Positions 9,770-16,683 of a stretch of 38,347 nt of DNA are shown here, piece after piece. Numbering within the stretch: position 1 is the stretch's first letter; each line of letters begins with the position of its first letter. Below the pieces are notes generated by a model. That model searched no databases. It was not told the origin of the DNA and was given only the letters and a program-made list of their open reading frames with translations. Source of the DNA: an uncultured Ruminococcus sp. (lineage in GTDB: Bacteria; Bacillota; Clostridia; Oscillospirales; CAG-272); NCBI GenBank assembly GCA_902762505.1, contig CACWOQ010000015.1:1-38347 (forward strand). Direction: 5' to 3'. A program made the translations under genes and the position numbers.

Positions 9770-9797
9770 ATTATACAAAATTTGTATTTTGTATAAT
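9770..9797. repeat. Perfect 11-6-11 palindrome, candidate recombinase core site (left end)
   Basis: ATTATACAAAA at 9770-9780 and its exact reverse complement at 9787-9797 flank a 6-bp centre, TTTGTA. The 28-bp 11-6-11 layout is that of dif-type sites for tyrosine recombinases. A perfectly symmetric site suits a single recombinase binding both arms. Confidence 0.7.
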
Positions 9798-9926
9798 TTG
9801 ACCTTTCTCCGCTTTATTTGCTCCGAAAGCTCAAATTACCGCGTGCAAGGTGCCGGGGCGTCCCGGCACAAAACAACCTGTAAACAAATGGCGTCTGCGC
9901 CGTTTGTTTACATCTTGTTTTCACGC

Positions 9927-9954
9927 TTACAAAATATAGGTTTTGTACAAAAAG
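9927..9954. repeat. Second recombinase-like inverted repeat inside the left end
   Basis: TTACAAAA (9927-9934) and TTTTGTACAA (9941-9950) flank a 6-bp centre TATAGG. The 14-mer TTTTGTACAAAAAG at 9941-9954 recurs as its reverse complement at 12257-12270 in the right end, so this site and the right-end site are inverted relatives. Confidence 0.6.
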
Positions 9955-10375
9955 GCGGGCGGTGTCCGGTTCGGGCGCCCCGGTCACGGCGGTCTGCTCG
10001 ATCTGTCTCAATTCCTTCGTTTGCTCCCCCTCCCCGCTCCCGTAGGGAGTGCGGGGGAACGGGTAGGGGGAGCGCGTCCGAGTCGTACGTTTTCGGCTCG
10101 TTTGCTCCTTTCGTTGTAGTTTCTTGCGTGGTATCACCCACCCCCCGCCCGCCCTCAAGGGCGGGGGCACAGGCGCCCAATGGGGGCGGCAAAGCCGCGC
10201 GGGGGCGCGCGGCTCTGTAAGCAAAAGCCGCACCCTTTTGTGCGCTGGGTGCGGCCTTGTATTGTTGTGCGCTCCTCGCCCACGCAAACAGCCGGCGCGC
10301 ACAATACCGGGCGGCGTATGGGCTTGGGCGAGGGTAAACCTCATTGGTTCGCCTGCCTCAATATGATACCACAAA

Positions 10376-10399
10376 AAAACCCCTTTGTCAAGGGGTTTT
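10376..10399. terminator. Terminator at the 3' end of the recombinase gene
   Basis: Perfect 10-bp stem AAAACCCCTT (10376-10385) and AAGGGGTTTT (10390-10399) with a TGTC loop. It overlaps the last codons and stop of the minus-strand recombinase gene. On the minus strand the stem is followed by TTT, so it should end the rep-int transcript; it is symmetric enough to act in both directions. Confidence 0.82.
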
Positions 10400-11038
10400 C
10401 TGCTTTTGGCTTATTTCGGTCAATATTTGACTGATTTCGGTTAATTTCAGTTCGCAAAATGCGAATTTACGTTCGATTTCGGTCAAAATCTGTCCGATTT
10501 CGGGAACAGCTGCCGGCTGCTCGATCTTCTCGCCGTTGGTAAGCTTGTCAGACAAGGCATATATCATGCTCGTAACGTCTCTGTCGTGGTTCAAAGCTTC
10601 TCTGACGGCGTTTAAGCCTCCGGACCGGTACACGCCCACCGCGTAGCTCTTTCGAGCCGTGTGCGGGCTTATATGCGCGGAAACGCCGGCTTTCGCCGCC
10701 GCTTTCCGTAAGTCAGCATAAACCGCTTGTCGCGTTTTATGCTGGGTTCGGACCTTGCCCCGCTTACGCGGGGGGAACAACCGGGAAGCTGAAGCGTTTC
10801 TCCGCAGCCGCTCCGCGGCAGCGGAAGAAACGCTCTTGCTCGCTCGCTTCCCGGTCTTCTCTTCCGTCACGGTAAGCGTTCTGCCGCTCAGATCGCACGT
10901 ACGTGCGCTCAGAACGTCGTCGATCCGTAAGCCGGTCTGAAGGCTCACTTCCAACGCAAGGGCGTTGTCAGGCTGCATAAACTGCATGACGTAGCGGAGG
11001 ACGGCGGGATCAGCGTAGTCACTGCGCGACATCAACAC
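10388..11038 (-). CDS. Minimal tyrosine recombinase/integrase with C-terminal coiled coil
   Basis: Site-specific recombinase of 216 aa reduced to the catalytic domain. Catalytic set: R38 (TGLR), K61 (TEEKTGK), H126 and R129 (ISPHTARKSYA), H151 (ALNHDRD) and nucleophile Y160 (SMIYALSD). The usual arm-binding and SAM-like core-binding N-terminal domains are absent, since only about 35 residues precede the first Arg. After the Tyr, about 50 residues extend to the C-terminus; the last 36 form heptads (IGQILTE, ISQILTE), likely a coiled coil for assembly. In the DNA these show as ATTTCGG repeats at multiples of 21 bp. The start is GTG at 11038 or ATG at 11032; the first overlaps the rep stop by about 20 bp, so the genes are probably coupled. 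It probably moves this element. Confidence 0.88.
   Translation of the reverse strand: MLMSRSDYADPAVLRYVMQFMQPDNALALEVSLQTGLRIDDVLSARTCDLSGRTLTVTEEKTGKRASKSVSSAAAERLRRNASASRLFPPRKRGKVRTQHKTRQAVYADLRKAAAKAGVSAHISPHTARKSYAVGVYRSGGLNAVREALNHDRDVTSMIYALSDKLTNGEKIEQPAAVPEIGQILTEIERKFAFCELKLTEISQILTEISQKQKTP
10413..10503 (-). repeat. 21-bp periodic repeats in the recombinase tail
   Basis: ATTTCGG (plus strand) occurs at 10413, 10434, 10476 and 10497, spacings of 21, 42 and 21 bp, with a degenerate unit between. Each unit encodes one heptad (xxQILTE type) of the predicted C-terminal coiled coil. A small palindrome TTCGCA-TTT-TGCGAA (minus strand) lies within. Confidence 0.75.
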
Positions 11039-12053
11039 CCCCGAGAACCGCGTTTAACAATCTTGAAAATGTAAAATGATCATCCGCCGTCACGACCTTT
11101 ATCTGCGTACCGGCGCCGGGTACTTCGAGCGCCGGAAGGTCGATTTTTTGGTAGTCGTAATTTGTGAAAACAAGCTTCGGTACGTTGAGATCGCCGCCGC
11201 TCAGATAGTACCGTCCGCCGATCTTCAACCGGTCGGCAAGCTCCGGATTATTGCCGACCTGGTGAAGCGCCTTCGTCATGTACTTGTGAACGTATTTGCT
11301 GATGGCGTCAGAATAATTGCCGCCTTTCGGGTTTGTAACTCTCTTCGCCGTTGTAAATCCGTACGGGTAATCTGAGATATTATATATTGTTTTGCCGTTG
11401 TGTTTGTGGTGGCTGTTCTCAATATGTAGTCCGTTACGGTTCATCAGACCGTGAAAGTGGATGCTTTCATTGTCTGTCGGGTGGTACTCCGGTACGAGGA
11501 TGTATTGAAGATCGTCACGTCTTACACGGTTGTCAAGCCATCGGCTCAGATGGGAGACGATTTCTTCGTAGTTTTTTCGGTCAAGCTGTTTCGGGTCAAT
11601 GGTCAGAGTGACAAAAAGATCAAGCTGCGGGTTGCTTTGGATTTTGTCAAATAATCGGCGGTGGGCTGCTTTGTAGTTTCGAATGGCTGCTGCCACTTCT
11701 CTCGGGGCTGCCGCCCCGTCCCCCGCTTCCGGATCGTCAGCGCTGCCGCGCTGCCGCTCCGCTGCCGCCTCTGCTGCGGCTTCCGCCGCTTGTGAAAAAG
11801 CTGCCGCTTTTTCACGGTCGACGCAATAAGCAAAGGCGGAGCAGTTTTCACGATCTGAAAACATGCTGTTTCGGGCTATGATGATCTGATATGGTCGTAA
11901 GGTGCCGTCTTTCAACGGGTAATACTTGACACGGACGTTGTACGGGTGGTCAAGATTTTCGAGAGTCCGGGCATATGAACCCATGTTCTGAAATAAGCCG
12001 TTTGAGGGAAAAAAACGGGCGGCTCTTTGACGGAATAACGTGCAATTAATCAA
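11019..12053 (-). CDS. HUH-endonuclease replication initiator (rolling-circle Rep)
   Basis: Up to 344 aa. Rolling-circle Rep motifs appear in order: motif I FVTLTID (147-153), motif II HUH as HFHG (H199, H201), and motif III YVHKYMTK with tandem YxxK (Y254, Y258), giving one or two candidate nucleophilic tyrosines. Family knowledge: such proteins nick one DNA strand at a hairpin origin and stay attached to the 5' end. Motif III resembles replication proteins of small ssDNA phages and plasmids. An Ala/Glu-rich low-complexity stretch (about 83-122) separates an N-terminal domain from the nuclease. The longest frame uses TTG at 12053; ATG at 11984 (residue 24) is an alternative, and neither has a clear ribosome site. 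It overlaps the downstream recombinase. I see no helicase domain, so it would need a host helicase. Confidence 0.85.
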   Translation of the reverse strand: MINCTLFRQRAARFFPSNGLFQNMGSYARTLENLDHPYNVRVKYYPLKDGTLRPYQIIIARNSMFSDRENCSAFAYCVDREKAAAFSQAAEAAAEAAAERQRGSADDPEAGDGAAAPREVAAAIRNYKAAHRRLFDKIQSNPQLDLFVTLTIDPKQLDRKNYEEIVSHLSRWLDNRVRRDDLQYILVPEYHPTDNESIHFHGLMNRNGLHIENSHHKHNGKTIYNISDYPYGFTTAKRVTNPKGGNYSDAISKYVHKYMTKALHQVGNNPELADRLKIGGRYYLSGGDLNVPKLVFTNYDYQKIDLPALEVPGAGTQIKVVTADDHFTFSRLLNAVLGGVDVAQ

Positions 12054-12057
12054 GTAG

Positions 12058-12162
12058 GAGCGGGGGCCCTGCCCCGCTCTGGCAGCGTGCTGCGGAACCT
12101 GTCAGAAGTCTGACTCCGCGCCGGCTCAACCTTCCCCGGCTCCGGTCCGAACCTCCGGAGCC
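12058..12162. repeat. Two GC-rich hairpins upstream of rep
   Basis: Hairpin one: GAGCGGGG (12058-12065) with CCCCGCTC (12072-12079), 6-nt loop. Hairpin two: GGCTCCGG (12138-12145) with CCGGAGCC (12155-12162), 9-nt loop. They lie in the non-coding stretch 12054-12256 before rep and may be leader structure or part of an origin. I see no gene in that stretch. Confidence 0.6.
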
Positions 12163-12256
12163 CTGCGGTTGTGCCGGCTTCGATTGCGGTTCTGCTCACG
12201 CAGCCCACCGCGCCCGGGACAGACCCTCACCGGACCCGCCCTCATCGGGGTATTGT

Positions 12257-12289
12257 CTTTTTGTACAAAACGCCGGTATTTTGTATAAT
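12257..12289. repeat. Right-end recombinase-like site
   Basis: The arms TTTGTACAAAA (12260-12270) and TTTTGTATAAT (12279-12289) flank an 8-bp centre CGCCGGTA. The right arm equals that of the left-end palindrome. The left arm differs at two positions and instead matches the 9941-9954 repeat as its reverse complement. The centre differs in length and sequence from the left site. Confidence 0.6.
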
Positions 12290-12344
12290 ATTGGCAAAAT
12301 TTCCGCATTTGTTCTCTTTTGCCGTGCAACGCCGTGATTTGACG

Positions 12345-13769
12345 TCAATAGCCGATCACCAGGCCGAGCGCGATCAGCGCAAGCACGATCATCACGTTTG
12401 CGGCAAACAGCGGCAGGCTTTTTTTGACCCATTTGAAATAATCGATCTCTATCATTGAAAGCGATATCAGCAATACCGGCGACGTCGGAAAGATAACGTT
12501 AGTATAACCGTCCGCGAACGTATATATCAATACCATCATTGATTTGCTGAGACCTACGCTTACGGCTGACAGTATCCCCATCACAAGTATGGCTTTGGCG
12601 GTCGATGACGATATAAAGAATTCAAGCAGAAGGATTATAAGATATATCACAAGCGCTACGGCGAAAACGTTCTTCCCTTCCGTCATCCTGTTTATCTGCC
12701 ACACGATCGTGGGAGTTATCGCGCCCTCGTCGAACACGTATTTGACGGCGGCTGCAAGCGCTATGAACACAAGCGTCGGCAAGGCTCCCGCCAGGCCTTT
12801 TAAAAAGCTCTTTAAAACGAATCTTAATCCGGCGCCGCATAACACCCCCGCCGCGATCCCGAATATAAGAAAATATGCGATAAGCGCGGGCACCGTATAA
12901 TCGCGTATCGACGGTACGGTCGAAAATACGATTATAAGCGCAAGAGCCGCCGCAAGAAATATCGAGTAGATTATCGCCGTTCTTTTTGAATTTACGGCTG
13001 TTTCACCGTTCTGATCTTGAGTTGAATGCCTTAACCGTTCATCGTGCAAATAAGTATAACTGTACGAAGGATCTTTTCTTATTTTTCCCGTATAACGGAA
13101 AATATACAGTGAAAGCAAAACATACATTACGGCGAACACGATAAGTCTGTACCAGACGTGATGCATCGGATTTACGCCGATTATTTCCGACGCGAGCAAT
13201 ACCGTGAACGGATTCGTTATCGCGCTTGCAAATCCGAATCCGCAGGCGACGATAGATATAAGAAAGCCTGTAAAAGAGTCGTATCCGATGGCGATACAAA
13301 GCATCGTCATGATCGGAAGCATCGTCAGCATTTCTTCAAAGAGTCCGAGAAACGCGCCGAAGCACATGAAAAACAGCGTAACGATAAGAATAAAAGCTGT
13401 TTTCTTCGTTTTAAATCTGTCTGAAACGGAGCCGATCAGCGCCCTGATCCCTCCGACGTCATTCATGACCTGGAAAGACGATGAGATTATCAGAAGAAAC
13501 AGCGACAGCATTATAAGTGAAAGACCGCCCGGCGACGCGAACACAAGCACCGGTGAGAAAATACCTTTCAGGATATTGATCCCTTTTAAGTCGTCTCTCT
13601 GTATATACTGCGAATAATCCGTTTCTCCGCTCTCGGTAACTTTGAACTGTCCGCCGGGGATCACGTACGTCAGAATGACGGATATGATGACGAGACCGAG
13701 CAAAAGCGCGGTGACCTGGATAAACGTCTTCTTTGAAATGTTGATGAGCGTATTGCCGTCTTTATTCAT
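12345..13769 (-). CDS. YfcC-family (DcuC-like) membrane transporter
   Basis: Integral membrane carrier of 474 aa with about a dozen hydrophobic helices. The first is near residues 20-40, ending YVIPGGQF, typical of YfcC-family proteins. The conserved GFGFASAITNPFTV segment is present. Members are annotated as putative basic amino acid antiporters or C4-dicarboxylate-type carriers; the substrate is unknown. The frame is open further upstream, but ATG at 13769 is preferred: GGAGG sits 7 nt before it, and the longer version adds 43 non-family residues. It overlaps the end of the upstream acyltransferase fusion by 8 bp and is the last gene of the minus-strand block. The mobile element lies about 55 bp past its stop, and no obvious terminator of its own was found there. 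Confidence 0.88.
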   Translation of the reverse strand: MNKDGNTLINISKKTFIQVTALLLGLVIISVILTYVIPGGQFKVTESGETDYSQYIQRDDLKGINILKGIFSPVLVFASPGGLSLIMLSLFLLIISSSFQVMNDVGGIRALIGSVSDRFKTKKTAFILIVTLFFMCFGAFLGLFEEMLTMLPIMTMLCIAIGYDSFTGFLISIVACGFGFASAITNPFTVLLASEIIGVNPMHHVWYRLIVFAVMYVLLSLYIFRYTGKIRKDPSYSYTYLHDERLRHSTQDQNGETAVNSKRTAIIYSIFLAAALALIIVFSTVPSIRDYTVPALIAYFLIFGIAAGVLCGAGLRFVLKSFLKGLAGALPTLVFIALAAAVKYVFDEGAITPTIVWQINRMTEGKNVFAVALVIYLIILLLEFFISSSTAKAILVMGILSAVSVGLSKSMMVLIYTFADGYTNVIFPTSPVLLISLSMIEIDYFKWVKKSLPLFAANVMIVLALIALGLVIGY

Positions 13770-15594
13770 CTCTTGCCTCCGCAAATATATCGGCAAGAAG
13801 CGCCCAGCGCGCCGTCTGCCGTTTGTTTTCGCACGGATAAAAATAATAAAGCTCCTCGCCGTGATAAAGCTCGAATTCGTCGTTGCAGGAGAACGCAAGC
13901 GCCGGTATATTCTCTGTTTTTATCGTGAATTCCTCATCATCCGACGTGAATCTGAATTCGTTTTTGTCAAAGCTGCAGAATCCTTTGCCGCGTCGTTTAA
14001 CTTTGCCTTTTACAAAGACCTTCGTCCGGACGTTTGTCGAGATCTTTACGTTTTCCGCTTCTTTTCTCTCGTCCTCGGTGATCTTTCCGTACAGATCCGA
14101 TATCCTGCTCCCGTCGTCAAATACGTAACGTTCGTTCAATGTGCGTATTTTACCGCAGGAAGTGCATCCGAATGAACAGCCGTTTGAATACGTGGTGTAA
14201 AGGGCGCCGCAGTCCGGACATCTGTATATCAGATTCTCGAGACCCTTGGCTTTGTCCTTCTGTTTGTAAAGCGTGTTTTCGCTGCCGGAATCTTCATAGT
14301 AAAGCTCGTCCTCTATTATTCTGTTCAGCTCCTGCTCGCTGTACCGCGACAGCTCGTCCTTTTTGATCACGCGAGTCACGGATACGTTGATATCGGATTT
14401 GTAAAAACGACGTCTCCACTTCGGTTTTGAAAGATATGCGCCGCTTATTTTTACAAATACGATATCCTTGCCGAGCCTTTTGTAAAAACCCGCGCTCTTC
14501 TCCGCTATCCTGTTCATCCTTCCGTCGGGCGAGAGGCGTCCTTCTGGAAATATAACTACCGGATATCCGCGTTTGAGATTCCCGAGTATGCCGCCGATCG
14601 TGTGCAGGTCCTTCGTGAACAGCTTTTTCGGAATGACGCCGATCTTTCCTGCAAGCGTTTTCAGTACCGGGCGCGTTATGTAGTATTCGTTTGCGACCAT
14701 ATTGACGCGCAGATCAGGATCGAGCATTGCAACGTAGTAAAAATCATAAAACGATTCGTGGTTTACGAGCATGAAATAAGGCACTTCCGCATCCTTTAAA
14801 AGAGACGCGTCGACCGTTAGCTTCTGCTTGTTTTTGCGCAGGAAATTCAATACGCTCTTGACCGCGGAATATACGACTGAATCCGGCGTGCCTTCGTTTT
14901 CCTTGAAGTATATCCTGTCAAGAAATACGAATATAACAGCGAAAAGTACCGCCGCAAGCAGAACGATAATGAGTATCAGAAGCGGTATCGGTATCGAATT
15001 TTTAATAAACGCCTTTCCTGCCGCGCCCATGAGATTCGAGGTAACGATCGAAGGTATGACGCCGGTTGCGACGGTAAGGATATATTTTCCGTATTTAAGC
15101 CTCGTGCTGCTGCCGTAATAGCAGATGGCGCCGAACGGGATAAGCGGCATGAAAAACAGAAAATAAAGAAACAGGACTACGCTTTTGTCGGATTTCTGCT
15201 TTGACGACAGCTTGTCTATTTTGACCTTGTTTTTCTCGTACGCGCTGCTGCTGTATTTGAAGGTCCTTACAAGAATAAATATTATCGTCGCGCCGAGGCA
15301 AACGCCGAGATCGCACAAAAGAAGCGCCACCGGGAACGGATAGCTCAGACCGCTCGAGATCTGAATGAACTCAGCCGGAATGAACACCACGACCATTTGA
15401 AGTGCCTCAACGAGTGAAACGGCGAAAAAGCCAAGCGCTCCTTTTGATCTCAGAAGCTGTCTTGCGCCTTCAACGTCGTTGTTAATCTCACATTTTATAA
15501 AAGGTACAAGTATCGATTTCAGAAAAAAAGCGAAAAGACAGACCACGATTATAACCGATATAAGCACTATGATCTTCTCTGCTTTACGCTTCAT
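13762..15594 (-). CDS. VTT (TVP38/DedA-like) - PlsC acyltransferase - zinc ribbon fusion
   Basis: A 610-aa protein joining three modules. Residues 1-230 are a membrane domain of the VTT/SNARE-associated (TVP38/TMEM64, DedA) type, with helices near 8-32, 55-115 and 140-225. Residues 260-420 are a PlsC/LPLAT glycerolipid acyltransferase with catalytic H279 and D284 (NHESFYD) and FPEGR at 349-353. The C-terminus holds a zinc ribbon (C459, C462, C477, C480; also C473) and about 130 further residues. By family, VTT proteins move lipids across membranes and PlsC acylates lysophosphatidate or similar acceptors; coupling of the two is my inference. GGAGG lies 8 nt before the ATG at 15594. It follows the DivIC-like gene by about 20 bp and overlaps the transporter gene. 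Confidence 0.88.
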   Translation of the reverse strand: MKRKAEKIIVLISVIIVVCLFAFFLKSILVPFIKCEINNDVEGARQLLRSKGALGFFAVSLVEALQMVVVFIPAEFIQISSGLSYPFPVALLLCDLGVCLGATIIFILVRTFKYSSSAYEKNKVKIDKLSSKQKSDKSVVLFLYFLFFMPLIPFGAICYYGSSTRLKYGKYILTVATGVIPSIVTSNLMGAAGKAFIKNSIPIPLLILIIVLLAAVLFAVIFVFLDRIYFKENEGTPDSVVYSAVKSVLNFLRKNKQKLTVDASLLKDAEVPYFMLVNHESFYDFYYVAMLDPDLRVNMVANEYYITRPVLKTLAGKIGVIPKKLFTKDLHTIGGILGNLKRGYPVVIFPEGRLSPDGRMNRIAEKSAGFYKRLGKDIVFVKISGAYLSKPKWRRRFYKSDINVSVTRVIKKDELSRYSEQELNRIIEDELYYEDSGSENTLYKQKDKAKGLENLIYRCPDCGALYTTYSNGCSFGCTSCGKIRTLNERYVFDDGSRISDLYGKITEDERKEAENVKISTNVRTKVFVKGKVKRRGKGFCSFDKNEFRFTSDDEEFTIKTENIPALAFSCNDEFELYHGEELYYFYPCENKRQTARWALLADIFAEARDE

Positions 15595-15615
15595 AATGTC
15601 ATCCTCCGGGTTGTC

Positions 15616-15894
15616 TTATTTTGTAAGGTTGTTATAATATATCACTTCGTCAGGCATCCTGTAACCGAGCTCCTCACGTGCGACCTTGATTATATATTCC
15701 TCGTTATATTCCGCGTCGACCTCTTCGCGCAGCTTTTCAAGCTGAAGCTGCGCCTGCTCGACGTCAGCCTTCAGCTTATCCCTTTTTTTCGTCAGCTCAT
15801 TGTATCTCATACTGAGCGAAAGTACTGTAACGACCGTCACCACCGATAATAATGCAAGGCTGATTTTTACTAATATTCCGGAATCCGCTCTCAT
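15616..15894 (-). CDS. DivIC/FtsB-like septum formation initiator
   Basis: A 92-aa single-pass membrane protein: short cytoplasmic N-terminus, hydrophobic helix at about 7-27, then a coiled coil (about 30-62, rich in E, L and K) and the short C-terminal motif VAREELGYRMPDEVIYY that marks the DivIC/FtsB family. These proteins act in the divisome with FtsL and DivIB/FtsQ. GGAGG is 7 nt before the ATG. It lies directly after yabQ, the same order as yabP-yabQ-divIC in Bacillus, which supports DivIC as the name. Confidence 0.9.
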   Translation of the reverse strand: MRADSGILVKISLALLSVVTVVTVLSLSMRYNELTKKRDKLKADVEQAQLQLEKLREEVDAEYNEEYIIKVAREELGYRMPDEVIYYNNLTK

Positions 15895-15909
15895 ACCGTT
15901 ATCCTCCGT

Positions 15910-16362
15910 TTATTTTATCTTCTTCATTATATACCGCATCACGCGCCGTTCGTGCTGTCGTTTGTAAACAGGCTCGTAAACGCGTTTTACAAACGAGGCG
16001 AGAAGCTTCAAAAGCGCTTTTATCGCTTCGGTGAGCCGCGCCTCGGCTTTTTTTGTAAATCTGCCTATAATCAGCAGATAAAGAGCCGATCCTGAAAAGA
16101 AAAACAGGATCATATAATATCGCACTATTCCGCCGTTTGCGGCGTATACGAGGACGACCGCCATCGCCGAATATACGATAGAAAACAGCACGTCGCACGC
16201 CGCCCTTATGACGCGCCGGCATACGGCGCCGCCGAAAAACGCCGACGATACGGCGTAAATCAGACGGAACAGATCATAAACAACACCGCCGGCGACACCG
16301 GCAAGTATTGAATACAGCGCGGATAACGTCTGCGCGGCGGGTGATACGTAAATATCGCCCAT
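15910..16362 (-). CDS. yabQ: Spore cortex biosynthesis protein YabQ
   Basis: A 150-aa membrane protein with three to four hydrophobic segments. GVVYDLFRLIYAV near residues 26-38 and the downstream ANGGIVRYYMILFFFSG are typical of YabQ, which is needed for cortex formation and sits in the forespore outer membrane in Bacillus. The C-terminus is basic. Its ATG overlaps the yabP stop by one base (TGATG at 16360-16364), so the two are translationally coupled. The divIC-like gene follows 15 bp on. The presence of yabPQ supports a spore-forming ancestry. Confidence 0.87.
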   Translation of the reverse strand: MGDIYVSPAAQTLSALYSILAGVAGGVVYDLFRLIYAVSSAFFGGAVCRRVIRAACDVLFSIVYSAMAVVLVYAANGGIVRYYMILFFFSGSALYLLIIGRFTKKAEARLTEAIKALLKLLASFVKRVYEPVYKRQHERRVMRYIMKKIK

Positions 16363-16631
16363 CAGCGCCTGATACCGAAAAGCCTGTTGAAAAAGCCCTG
16401 CTTTTCCACTTTATTTCCCGGGTAAAACGCGGCGTTGATGCTTCCCTTCACAACGACGGTCGACGTTTCTTTGTCAAGATCGTCAACACAAAGCGACGAT
16501 CCGCTGATCGCAAGTCTGCCGAGACACGTCGAAAACACCGCTTCTCTGTCGGAGAAGCCGAGTATCGCGTCGACACCCGTCACCGTGACCGATCTTCTGC
16601 CTTCAATTAATATCTCGCTTTTTTCCGCCAT
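16362..16631 (-). CDS. yabP: Sporulation protein YabP
   Basis: An 89-aa YabP/YqfC-family protein: small beta-rich sequence with RRSVTVTGVDAILGFSDREAVFST and a later SINAAFYPG. YabP belongs to the mother-cell sporulation proteins in Bacillus. GGAGG (16644-16640) precedes the ATG. A good sigma-E-type promoter lies directly upstream, and its -10 is part of a hairpin whose other arm covers the start region (see separate entries). The gene lies 45 bp downstream of rqcP and is coupled to yabQ. Confidence 0.9.
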   Translation of the reverse strand: MAEKSEILIEGRRSVTVTGVDAILGFSDREAVFSTCLGRLAISGSSLCVDDLDKETSTVVVKGSINAAFYPGNKVEKQGFFNRLFGIRR

Positions 16632-16683
16632 TTCATATCCCTCCTTTTTTATAAGGATATGAAACGCGGGCGTGCGTTATGAC
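16631..16683 (-). promoter_or_regulatory. Candidate sigma-E promoter of yabPQ inside an SD-masking hairpin
   Basis: On the minus strand GTCATAAC (16683-16676) and CATATCCT (16661-16654) fit the sigma-E pattern ATA-16-CATAnnnT exactly, placing the RNA start near 16647. The -10 lies within the arm TTTCATATCC (16664-16655), whose complement GGATATGAAA (16640-16631) spans the last G of the SD up to the A of the ATG, with the rest of the SD in the loop. Read-through RNA from rqcP could hide the start; the gene's own RNA lacks the left arm. Confidence 0.65.

Larger units (their letters stand above)
9714..10375. other. Non-coding, hairpin-rich left part of the mobile element
   Basis: About 660 bp with no convincing gene; the open frames here are short, low-complexity and lack family motifs. 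It holds many inverted repeats: 9770-9797 and 9927-9950 (recombinase-like, listed separately); 9850-9869 (8-bp arms, GCGT loop); 9880-9911 (14-bp arms with one mismatch, TCTG loop); 10148-10165 (7-bp arms, TCAA loop); 10193-10214 (8-bp arms); 10227-10255 (9-bp arms GCCGCACCC, followed on the minus strand by TTTT); and a large nested one with arms 10274-10282 and 10325-10333. The GC-rich centre contrasts with the AT-rich ends. An origin for the Rep protein or a structured RNA is possible; neither is shown. Confidence 0.7.
9770..12289. mobile_element. Small integrated element: tyrosine recombinase plus HUH Rep
   Basis: Putative element of about 2.5 kb between the terminator of the plus-strand polC block and the 3' end of the minus-strand yfcC block. 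It encodes only a rolling-circle-type Rep and a minimal tyrosine recombinase. Both borders carry the 14-bp sequence GTATTTTGTATAAT (9784-9797 and 12276-12289). Because the left copy lies in a palindrome, the ends can also be read as 12-bp terminal inverted repeats, ATTATACAAAAT at 9770-9781 and its complement at 12278-12289. The interior is rich in GC hairpins, unlike the neighbouring genes. The exact borders are inferred and may differ by tens of bases; no clean target-site duplication was seen. Confidence 0.68.

Noticed and set aside
9770..9797. The palindrome as the chromosome's own dif site
   Set aside because: It is perfectly symmetric, whereas dif arms differ for XerC and XerD, and it has relatives inside the element; it cannot be fully excluded without genome context.
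9720..10434. Open frames on both strands in the left part of the element (up to about 186 codons)
   Set aside because: They overlap each other, lie over GC hairpins, have low-complexity translations rich in R, P, G and A, and show no family motif or ribosome site.
9770..12289. Element as a classical DDE insertion sequence with target duplication
   Set aside because: No DDE transposase is encoded and no matching direct duplication flanks the terminal repeats.
13770..13898. Upstream extension of the YfcC-family gene
   Set aside because: It adds 43 basic residues foreign to the family and ignores a good GGAGG-ATG at 13769.
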